A stretch of DNA of 64,000 nucleotides, taken from Globicatella sulfidifaciens DSM 15739 (GTDB lineage: Bacteria; Bacillota; Bacilli; Lactobacillales; Aerococcaceae). The translations under genes and the position numbers were made by a program. The notes under the pieces are model-generated. The model was not told the DNA's origin, did no database searches, and saw only the letters and a program-made list of their open reading frames with translations. The stretch lies in NCBI RefSeq assembly GCF_900167405.1, contig NZ_FUWO01000013.1, forward strand, positions 1 through 64,000, read 5' to 3'. This document shows positions 46,120 to 53,893 of this stretch, one piece after another; within the stretch, counting starts at the first letter, position 1, and each line of letters opens with the position of its first letter.

Positions 46120-46503
46120 ATGACGAATGAAAGAAGTGCTAAGATTACGATTGGTGGTTTGGACTATGAATTAATCTTAACAACAAAAGCGACAAAAGAA
46201 ATTGCTAAACGATATGGTGGTTTAGAAGATTTAGGTGAAAAGTTAATGAAGGCTGAGAACTTTGAAATGGCCTTAGATGAAATTGTCTGGCTCATCACCC
46301 TGCTCGCAAATCAAAGTATCCATATTCATAATCGATTAAATGAAGAAAAGAAGGAATTGTTAACAGAGGATGATGTGGAACTGTTAACATCACCTGTTGA
46401 AATGGCAACCTTTAAAGATGCTATTATGGAAGCAATGTTTAAAGGAACAAAACGACATATCGAATCGGAGGAAACCGATACAAAAAACGAAGTGGTCGAG
46501 TAA
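46120..46503 (+). CDS. Tail assembly chaperone gpG
   Basis: A 127-residue acidic protein that holds the tape measure before tube assembly. It ends with a slippery heptamer A AAA AAC (46482-46488) five codons before its stop, in the correct zero-frame phasing. AAAGGAG precedes the ATG. Confidence 0.88.
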   Translation: MTNERSAKITIGGLDYELILTTKATKEIAKRYGGLEDLGEKLMKAENFEMALDEIVWLITLLANQSIHIHNRLNEEKKELLTEDDVELLTSPVEMATFKDAIMEAMFKGTKRHIESEETDTKNEVVE

Positions 46504-46691
46504 ACGATGAAGAAATGTTTGCTCGACTTATTTATTATGGCGTGACACAGCTGAAAAGGACTGAAGAAGAAGTTTGGTTGATGCCTATCGGTCATTTACT
46601 TGATCAATGGGAGATCCACAAACAATTCACAGGTCTCACAAATCCTAAAAGAAATGTATCTATTGACGATGTTATCCCCACCGGAATATAA
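46120..46691 (+). CDS. Tail assembly chaperone gpGT by -1 frameshift
   Basis: If ribosomes slip one base back at A AAA AAC (46482-46488), reading continues 68 codons in the -1 frame to TAA at 46689. The extension (NDEEMFARLIYYGVTQLKR, ending in DDVIPTGI) has no start of its own and resembles the gpT part of siphovirus chaperones. A small share of the gpG translation would yield this fusion, as in lambda. Confidence 0.85.
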
Positions 46692-46765
46692 ATTAAAAGA
46701 ATACTGTGATATAATTCAGAATTAATAGGCTAACTGAAAAATAAGGTTTGTGAGGTGGGATACAT

Positions 46766-47008
46766 TTGTTTGGTAAAGGGTTAAAGTATAGCAAAAGATG
46801 GTTTGAAAATGTCTCAGATGAGGAATTTTACAGTGAACGAGAACCAATACGTCAAGCATTTTGTCGTGGAGATGAAAGAGCAGAGAAGTTGTTGGATTTA
46901 TTTAATAATGAAGAAATTCGTCGAATGAATGAAAAATATGAAAAGGAGAACCCTAACGCAAAACCAAGACATCGAGAGCATGGCTGGTACTTGTCTAATG
47001 ATGACTAA
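46766..47008 (+). CDS. Small unknown protein before the tape measure gene
   Basis: An 80-residue, highly charged protein, starting with TTG 7 bp after GAGGTGG. No family is recognised. It lies between the chaperone and tape measure genes and is followed by a terminator, so it is not part of the standard tail set. It could be an accessory gene or a tail assembly helper. Confidence 0.6.
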   Translation: MFGKGLKYSKRWFENVSDEEFYSEREPIRQAFCRGDERAEKLLDLFNNEEIRRMNEKYEKENPNAKPRHREHGWYLSNDD

Positions 47009-47104
47009 TCTTAATTTAATAAAGATGATATTGTTGAGAGATAAAGCATTTTTCTATAAAGTTTAAATTTAAAATTATATATAACAAGATGTTTAATGAT
47101 TAAG

Positions 47105-47131
47105 GAGCAATCAATAGATTGTTCTTTTTTT
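47105..47131 (+). terminator. Terminator between chaperone region and tape measure
   Basis: GAGCAATC and GATTGTTC form an 8-bp stem with an AATA loop followed by seven T. It lies 30 bp before the tape measure start, inside the late operon. Confidence 0.75.
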
Positions 47132-47158
47132 ATGTCTATTTTAGGAGGAGGTGGCAGT

Positions 47159-49780
47159 ATGGCAGACAATTTTGGGCTTAAAATTGGTGTTGAAGGAGAA
47201 CGTGAATTTAAGAAGTCGTTACGTGAGATAAATCAAAGCTTCAGAGTGTTAGGCTCAGAAATGAAATTAGTGACATCAGAATTCGATAGAAATGATAAAT
47301 CTATTAAAGCAATAACCGCAAGAAATACAGTATTGAATAAAGAAATTGATACACAAAAGGAAAAAATATCAACGCTAGAAAAGGCCCTTGCCAATGCTGC
47401 TGAATCCTTTGGAGAAAATGATAGAAGAACACTGTCTTGGCAAACCCAGTTAAATAATGCGAATGCTGAATTAAATAATTTAGAACGTGAACTGAAGGAC
47501 TCACAAGAAGAAGTAAAGAATCTTAATCGGGAAAAAGTAGAAAAACTAGTGAATGGTTTAAAAACAGCGGGTGAGATTGCGGGTAAAGTATTGGTAGCAG
47601 GTTTGAAAGCAGCGGCTGCGGCAATGGCTGCAATCGGAACAGGAGCAGTTGCATCAGGTAAGTTTATAAAGGACTCTTTAAATGTTTATGGCGAATATGA
47701 AGATGCCATGAAGCAAGTTCAGGCAACGATGGGACTAGCCGGTGAAGAAGGGGAAGAAGCCTTCAATAAATTATCTCAAGCAGCAAAAGATGCGGGAGCA
47801 AGTACACGTTTCTCAGCATCAGAATCAGCTGAGGCATTAAATTATCTTGCTTTAGCGGGATATGATACAGAACAGGCGATAGGAGCACTTCCAGGTGTGC
47901 TTACACTTGCTGCCGCGGGTGATATGGATTTAGCGAGAGCATCTGATTTAGTGACAGACTCGATGGCAGCTTTAGGCCTTGAAATTGCTGATATGGACAT
48001 GTACATGGATAAAATGGCAAAGACATCACAAAAGTCCAACACAGATGTACAGCAATTAGGTGAAGGAATACTTGTTGCGGGAGCGACAATGAAAAATGCT
48101 GGGCAAGATTTAGATACTTTGAATGTGATGTTGGGAGTCCTAGCGAACCGCGGGATAAAAGGCGCAGAAGGCGGGACGAAGCTAAGAAACATCATTATGT
48201 CTTTAACTTCTCCCACATCGGCTGCTGCAAAAGAATTAGAAGGTCTGGGCATAAGCGTTACCGATTCATCTGGAAATATTCGTGATATGAACGATATATT
48301 TACAGATTTAAATAAAGAACTTGATGGATTGTCAGAAGCAGATAAAATGAACGCATTAAGTAATATTTTCAATAAACAAGACCTAGCGGGTGTGAATGCT
48401 TTATTATCTGGAACTGGCGATGAGATGAATAATCTATATAAGGAACTTGAAAATGCTGATGGTGCCGCACAGCAAATGTCAGACACGATGGAAAGTGGAC
48501 TAGCGGGTTCTGTACGAAGTTTAAAATCAGCCTATGAAGGACTACAAATCGTTATCGGAGAACAGTTTGCAGAAATGGCCCAAGGGGCAGTTGGTGATGT
48601 GACAGAATTAGTTCGAGATATAACTGAAATATTAAATGATGGATTTCAAGAAGGTGATATTACCGCTATAGGCGAGAGAATATCATCTTTTTTAATTCAA
48701 GGAATTAATCGAATTACAGAGTATATCCCGGGTGCCATTGATATGATAGCCACAATGCTAACAGAGCTGGTGAATGTATTGGTAGAACTTTTGCCTACTT
48801 TACTGCCACCTTTATTAGAAGGTGCGATTGCTTTATTAACAGGAATTATTGAGGCGATTGTAGGGAATATCGAGCCGTTAGTTGAAATGGTCGTATATTT
48901 AGTAACAACTGTTGCGGAATTTATTATTGAAAATTTACCTATTTTAATTGAAGCGGCCATCCAAATTGTTATCGCATTAGCGAATGGGATAGCAGGTGCC
49001 TTGCCACAGCTAATTCCAGCGGTTATAGATGCAATCATTTTAATTGTAGATACGTTAATCAATAATTTAGGACAAATATTAAATGCGGCTCTTCGAATTA
49101 TTATGGCTTTAGCTGAAGGTATTGTTGCAGCTTTACCTAGATTGATAGCTGCCTTACCACAAATAATAAATTCAATTATTAACTTTATTACCTCAAACTT
49201 ACCGATGATTATCGATATGGGGATCCGTATCATTTTGCAATTAGTAGTAGGCATAATTAAAGCTATCCCTTCCCTGGTCGCTGCTTTACCACAAATTGTG
49301 ATGGCATTAATTACGGGAATAGGAAAAGCAGCAATTGCAATTGTCGAAATCGGTCGAAATATTGTACGTGGTCTTTGGGATGGAATTGCCTCCATGGTTA
49401 CTTGGATCAAAGATAAAATCAGTAATTTTGTAGGTGGAATTGTAAGTGGAGTAAAAGGTTTACTTGGTATTAAATCTCCATCAACTGTATTTGCTGGTAT
49501 TGGTGATGATATGGCTCAAGGTTTAGGGGTTGGTTTTGATAAGGCAATGAGTCAAGTATCTGAAGATATTCAAGATGCAGTTCCGACAGACTTCGACATT
49601 CAATCAAACGTGAATGTTGGGGCAAATGGTATCGCAACGAGTCAAGATGGCTATGGTTCCTTAATTACAATCCAACAAATGATTGTCAGAAGTGAAGATG
49701 ATATTAGAAAAGTTTCACAAGAATTATATAACTTAATTCAAACAGGGTCTCGAGCACAAGGAAGGTTCGTGCCAAGTTAG
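47159..49780 (+). CDS. Phage tail tape measure protein
   Basis: An 873-residue protein that sets tail length and helps DNA entry. N-terminal coiled coil (about 15-135), the conserved tape-measure domain (about 200-480, with ASTRFSASESAEALNYLALAG), then a very hydrophobic region (about 530-750) with many membrane-like helices, and a C-terminal tail. The start is ATG 47159 (MADNFGLKIG) after AGGAGGAGGTGG; the frame from 47096 runs through a terminator and is not used. Confidence 0.94.
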   Translation: MADNFGLKIGVEGEREFKKSLREINQSFRVLGSEMKLVTSEFDRNDKSIKAITARNTVLNKEIDTQKEKISTLEKALANAAESFGENDRRTLSWQTQLNNANAELNNLERELKDSQEEVKNLNREKVEKLVNGLKTAGEIAGKVLVAGLKAAAAAMAAIGTGAVASGKFIKDSLNVYGEYEDAMKQVQATMGLAGEEGEEAFNKLSQAAKDAGASTRFSASESAEALNYLALAGYDTEQAIGALPGVLTLAAAGDMDLARASDLVTDSMAALGLEIADMDMYMDKMAKTSQKSNTDVQQLGEGILVAGATMKNAGQDLDTLNVMLGVLANRGIKGAEGGTKLRNIIMSLTSPTSAAAKELEGLGISVTDSSGNIRDMNDIFTDLNKELDGLSEADKMNALSNIFNKQDLAGVNALLSGTGDEMNNLYKELENADGAAQQMSDTMESGLAGSVRSLKSAYEGLQIVIGEQFAEMAQGAVGDVTELVRDITEILNDGFQEGDITAIGERISSFLIQGINRITEYIPGAIDMIATMLTELVNVLVELLPTLLPPLLEGAIALLTGIIEAIVGNIEPLVEMVVYLVTTVAEFIIENLPILIEAAIQIVIALANGIAGALPQLIPAVIDAIILIVDTLINNLGQILNAALRIIMALAEGIVAALPRLIAALPQIINSIINFITSNLPMIIDMGIRIILQLVVGIIKAIPSLVAALPQIVMALITGIGKAAIAIVEIGRNIVRGLWDGIASMVTWIKDKISNFVGGIVSGVKGLLGIKSPSTVFAGIGDDMAQGLGVGFDKAMSQVSEDIQDAVPTDFDIQSNVNVGANGIATSQDGYGSLITIQQMIVRSEDDIRKVSQELYNLIQTGSRAQGRFVPS

Positions 49781-49795
49781 AAAGGAGTGGGATAA

Positions 49796-50569
49796 TTGGG
49801 GTTTACATTTGATGGAGTTCATTCAAAAAACATGAAAATCACCGCAAGAATTGTTAGTTGGCAAGTTTCTCCCGCTCCAAGAAATGCATTTGAAGTTATA
49901 CCTGGTCGAATGGGAATTGCCGATCTAGGTTCAGATACATCAGAAAAATATATCAAAGTGATTTGTAATATTTTTCCTCAGCATTCATTTACCGAAGTAA
50001 TTCATCTATTGGATGATGTAGCTGAATGGTTAAACCCTAATTTAGGATTAAAACAATTAGTGCTAGACGATATTCCAAACAGATATTTTTTAGCACGTTT
50101 AGTAGAAGAAGTTGATTGTGAGCGAATTTTAAGAAGTGCAGGTTCATTTGAACTGACATTTGTATGTCCAGATCCTTATGGATATGCGATTACAGATGAG
50201 CAATTTACCATTAATTCTACTGGTAGCCATGTAGTTGATAGGGAGTTAGGCAATATAGAATCTTTCCCGATATATCGAATGAAAGGAAATATCAGTAGTT
50301 CAAGTTCAACATTTTTAACGGTTACCACAAATGGTGAAAGTTTAAAAGTTAATGGACCATTATCATCAAATGAAATATTAATCGTTGATAGTGGATTACT
50401 AACTGCAAAAATAACAGATACAAGTGGAAATACGGTTCGGAATGGTTTATCTGTTTTAGATGAGTTAAATTTTCCAGTTTTATATCCTGGTAGTAATGAA
50501 ATAAAAGTAAATGGTACAGGAGCAGCATTTACGGAACTTCACATATTAAGTCAAAGTAGATGGAGGTGA
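49796..50569 (+). CDS. Distal tail protein (Dit)
   Basis: A 257-residue tail-tip hub protein of the siphovirus Dit family (Sipho_tail). The N-terminal half (GFTFDGVHSKNMKI, then FEVIPGRMG) makes the ring and the C-terminal half a galectin-like fold. It starts with TTG 8-9 bp after AAAGGAG. Confidence 0.87.
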   Translation: MGFTFDGVHSKNMKITARIVSWQVSPAPRNAFEVIPGRMGIADLGSDTSEKYIKVICNIFPQHSFTEVIHLLDDVAEWLNPNLGLKQLVLDDIPNRYFLARLVEEVDCERILRSAGSFELTFVCPDPYGYAITDEQFTINSTGSHVVDRELGNIESFPIYRMKGNISSSSSTFLTVTTNGESLKVNGPLSSNEILIVDSGLLTAKITDTSGNTVRNGLSVLDELNFPVLYPGSNEIKVNGTGAAFTELHILSQSRWR

Positions 50570-50576
50570 TTCTATT

Positions 50577-53096
50577 ATGGCGATTAAATCGGTTGTAACA
50601 ACTCAAACAGATTTTACTGGTGAGTTTCCGATTCATGATGAAACAGTTGCATTATGGCGTTTTAATGAATCACAACCAAATGAAAGTCAGCTGATAGATA
50701 GTGGCACAAATAATCATCATTTTACTATATCAAATTGGTCTGGAACATCTGCCAGTTTAGTGGCAGGGAAGTTTGGGCGATTTTTCAGACAGAATATTGT
50801 CAATCCAACAAGTGAAAAGACGTATCTCACCGCTACCAATGATGGTAGCTTTTTTACTGATTTAGGGGAGAAAATTGTTGTCGGTGGCTGGATAAATCCA
50901 ACAACCTATTCAATCGGTCAAACATTTATTCCTATATTTAGTACAAGAAATGGACCAGGACAACCAATTTTCTATATATCTTTATATCAAGGTAGACTAC
51001 GATTAATGCTTTATAACAACGCGGGGACATTAATTTATGATACATCCGAGACACCAAGTATTAGCTTTGTAAATAATGGTTGGTATTTTATCACAACAAT
51101 CATAAATAGGACTGATAAAACAATTCAAAACTTTATCGGTGATAGGTCGAATGGGGCGACTTGGCAATCACTTGTAAGAAATTATACAGGTGTATTGAAT
51201 GAAGAATGTACCGCTGACATTGTCATGGGTATGTTACAAGATACGTATTACTATGCTGGTGGTTTTGATGATTGGTTTTTTGAGAAAGATTCAAAGTTAA
51301 CAATGGAAGATATACACTTACATTTTAAATCTTCTATTCAAGCAAATGGTGCAGATAGTGCATCCCAAGTAGATGCATTAACGGAACCTGGTGCTGTTAT
51401 TTTAAAGCAAGAAGATAACAAGTATCCAAGTAGTGGTGTACTCTATACAGTGCCTAAAAAGTGTAGTTTAGGTGGCAACGGTAGAGTTTCAGTAACTAGT
51501 GAATATATTGTTGGAACAACTGCGATTAGTTTAGTAGAAACATCCACATCAGATGACCTAGAGGATTGGACTTCGTGGCAAACAATTGGACCAACAGGTG
51601 AATTAATTTCACCTAATAGAGCTTATATCCGCTATCGCATTACTTTAACGACAGAAGATGAAACGAAAACACCGAAACTAATAGAAGTTATATTGCATGA
51701 TATACCAAAACCCGCCTATGAAAAGCTTGGATTTGCTAGGCCTGTCGTTTTGGATAGTAATGGGGCCTGGGATGCAGTTTTAGAAAATGCGTTTGATGTC
51801 ATTGTTACAAGTGAAATTAATGGTGCTGACATCTTAGAGTTTAAGATTCCTTTTCATGATTTAAAAAGGGAAAGTATTGAAAACGAAAAACAAATTCAAA
51901 TCGTAGACGATGTGTATCGCATACGAACGATAACGGATGAAAAAAGTCAAGAAGGTAATATCATCACTCACGTATATGCAGAAGCAGATTTTTATGACTT
52001 AGCTTTTAGTACGGACAAACAGCCTATTGAATTTAATGCAGATATTGCTGATGTCCCGATGAAATATGCGTTAGAAGGAACGGAGTGGTCTGTTGGAAAT
52101 GTGAATGTAACTACAAAGCGGACGTGGGAATCAGAGGAGAAAAATGCATTATCTATATTACGAGAAGTGCAAAATATCCATGGTGGAGATTTAATTTTTG
52201 ATAGTGCGAATCGTTTAGTTCATTTACTGACATTTGGCGGTAAAGATAGTGGTGCGTTATTTAGCTATAGAAAGAATATGAAAAGTATTCAAAGAACAGT
52301 GGATACAAGAAGTTTAGTGACAAGATTATACGCATACGGTAAAGATGGCATGACATTTTCATCTATCAATAATAACAAAGCATATGTAGAAGATTATAGT
52401 TTTACATCGGAAGTTCGAATTGCAACACTTGATGCCTCATCATTTAGCAATCCTTATCAAATGTTAGAGTTTGCAAATATGAGGTTAGGTCAATACGCAA
52501 AGCCAAGAGTGTCTTATGTTTTAACTGCTATGGACTTATCCGTACTAACAGGTTATGAACATGAAGAGTGGGATCTAGGAGATATTGTTACGGTAAACGA
52601 TAAAGAATTAAAATTACAAGTAAAAACTCGTATTGTGCGTAGACAATATAATTTACAAGAACCATGGAAAACAGTGATTGAATTATCGACAAAATTAAAA
52701 GAATTAGGTGATTCATCAGCTCAGTGGGATAAAGCTGCGGACATGCTACACGATACTGATGTGCTTGATAGGCAGGAAATAAAAGACTTAGTACCGTTTA
52801 ACCATTTAAGAAACTCCAGAGCAGATGATGGATTTACGTATTGGGTGAATTCTGGTTTTACAGTTGACCCTAACAATGGTGCAAGCGGAGATGCATCCTT
52901 TAAAGCAGAAGGTATTTTGGGAATGACGAAATCTATGTATCAAACTGTATATCCAGCAAATCGAAAGAATTATACTATATCCGCACAAATTGGTTCTGAA
53001 AATTTAGAGAAAGGACCAAATGGGCAAGTAGGGATTGAAGTGGAAATTGAATACGAAGATGGCTCGATTGAAAAGCGAATCATTGATCTATATTAG
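50577..53096 (+). CDS. Tail-associated protein (Tal) with LamG-like head
   Basis: An 839-residue tail-tip protein. An N-terminal concanavalin/LamG-like domain (about 20-255, with TVALWRFNESQPNE and DDWFFEKD) should bind sugar. The prophage endopeptidase-tail core (about 380-720) carries DVIVTSEINGADILEFKIPF and YDLAFSTDKQPIEF. A C-terminal carbohydrate-binding-like end (about 740-839) looks cut and may continue as a fold in the next small proteins. GGAGGTGAT precedes the ATG. Confidence 0.85.
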   Translation: MAIKSVVTTQTDFTGEFPIHDETVALWRFNESQPNESQLIDSGTNNHHFTISNWSGTSASLVAGKFGRFFRQNIVNPTSEKTYLTATNDGSFFTDLGEKIVVGGWINPTTYSIGQTFIPIFSTRNGPGQPIFYISLYQGRLRLMLYNNAGTLIYDTSETPSISFVNNGWYFITTIINRTDKTIQNFIGDRSNGATWQSLVRNYTGVLNEECTADIVMGMLQDTYYYAGGFDDWFFEKDSKLTMEDIHLHFKSSIQANGADSASQVDALTEPGAVILKQEDNKYPSSGVLYTVPKKCSLGGNGRVSVTSEYIVGTTAISLVETSTSDDLEDWTSWQTIGPTGELISPNRAYIRYRITLTTEDETKTPKLIEVILHDIPKPAYEKLGFARPVVLDSNGAWDAVLENAFDVIVTSEINGADILEFKIPFHDLKRESIENEKQIQIVDDVYRIRTITDEKSQEGNIITHVYAEADFYDLAFSTDKQPIEFNADIADVPMKYALEGTEWSVGNVNVTTKRTWESEEKNALSILREVQNIHGGDLIFDSANRLVHLLTFGGKDSGALFSYRKNMKSIQRTVDTRSLVTRLYAYGKDGMTFSSINNNKAYVEDYSFTSEVRIATLDASSFSNPYQMLEFANMRLGQYAKPRVSYVLTAMDLSVLTGYEHEEWDLGDIVTVNDKELKLQVKTRIVRRQYNLQEPWKTVIELSTKLKELGDSSAQWDKAADMLHDTDVLDRQEIKDLVPFNHLRNSRADDGFTYWVNSGFTVDPNNGASGDASFKAEGILGMTKSMYQTVYPANRKNYTISAQIGSENLEKGPNGQVGIEVEIEYEDGSIEKRIIDLY

Positions 53097-53107
53097 AGGT
53101 GTTGGCA

Positions 53108-53302
53108 ATGGTGTTTTTAACTCAAACTGCACATGGAATAAATCCTAAAGGTTCAGAAAAAATTAGAAGAATCACAATCCGTTTATTTGTAAGAGATTGT
53201 ACTGGAGCTGTATATTTTACGGATCTTCTATTACAAGGTGGCTCAATCGCTACTGGGTGGGTTGGGCATGTATCAGAAATAAAGTGGACACTTGATGGTT
53301 AG
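53108..53302 (+). CDS. Small tail-tip protein, paralogue of the next gene
   Basis: A 64-residue protein starting at ATG 53108, 6 bp after GAGGTG; the upstream GTG is in the ribosome site. The block ITIRLFVRDCTGAVYFTDLL is a close match to ITVKLFVTDCTGTIYYTDIQ in the following protein, so the two share one small domain. Probably a tail-fibre accessory. Confidence 0.65.
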   Translation: MVFLTQTAHGINPKGSEKIRRITIRLFVRDCTGAVYFTDLLLQGGSIATGWVGHVSEIKWTLDG

Positions 53303-53311
53303 GTGATTTGA

Positions 53312-53893
53312 ATGGCGATACAGTTTACTCGATTTAGTGAAACAATACGTGTGAAAGAAGATAAAAGAGTTGTGAATATAACTGTAAAATTGTTCGTTAC
53401 AGACTGTACGGGGACGATTTATTATACAGATATACAACTTCAAGAAGGCGATAAGCTAACAGGATATGTCTTAAACACAGAAACTTCACTTGAAAAATAT
53501 AGAGAAGAAAACGGGGGTGTCCCAGTTCGTTTTTATAATGGAGTGGTTAGAAGTAAAGAAACGGTTGTGATATTTAATCTAGGTACAACTGCAACTGGAC
53601 TAGATTGTCATATTACACCACTACAGGCTATGAAAGCGGGAAGTATCAAACTTTCACAAGGGTATGGATCGCACCGTATGAAATTTAAAGCTGCCGCAAA
53701 TTCGGATGATACATTTTCATTATTGGCTTCCACTAGACAAGTATTGCGAAATCAAAGTAAAACAGAGAAAGAAGGGTTCTATCAATATACTGCAGCGTCT
53801 GATAGTAAACATATTGTAGAACTTGAGAAAGGAAAAGCAGCACGAGTTTTATTTGAATTCCAGGAGATGCAAGAAGGGAGTGGTAAACAATGA
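53312..53893 (+). CDS. Tail-tip protein with repeated small domain
   Basis: A 193-residue protein. Residues 15-55 repeat the domain of the previous gene; the rest is a beta-rich region of unknown type (ATGLDCHITPLQAMKAGSIK). It overlaps the start of the glycosidase gene by 4 bp (ATGA). Tail position suggests a baseplate or receptor role. Confidence 0.65.
   Translation: MAIQFTRFSETIRVKEDKRVVNITVKLFVTDCTGTIYYTDIQLQEGDKLTGYVLNTETSLEKYREENGGVPVRFYNGVVRSKETVVIFNLGTTATGLDCHITPLQAMKAGSIKLSQGYGSHRMKFKAAANSDDTFSLLASTRQVLRNQSKTEKEGFYQYTAASDSKHIVELEKGKAARVLFEFQEMQEGSGKQ

Noticed and set aside
47842..49410. Long minus-strand open frames opposite the tape measure gene
   Set aside because: They come from the biased codon use of the tape measure gene; products are low-complexity and no start signals are seen.
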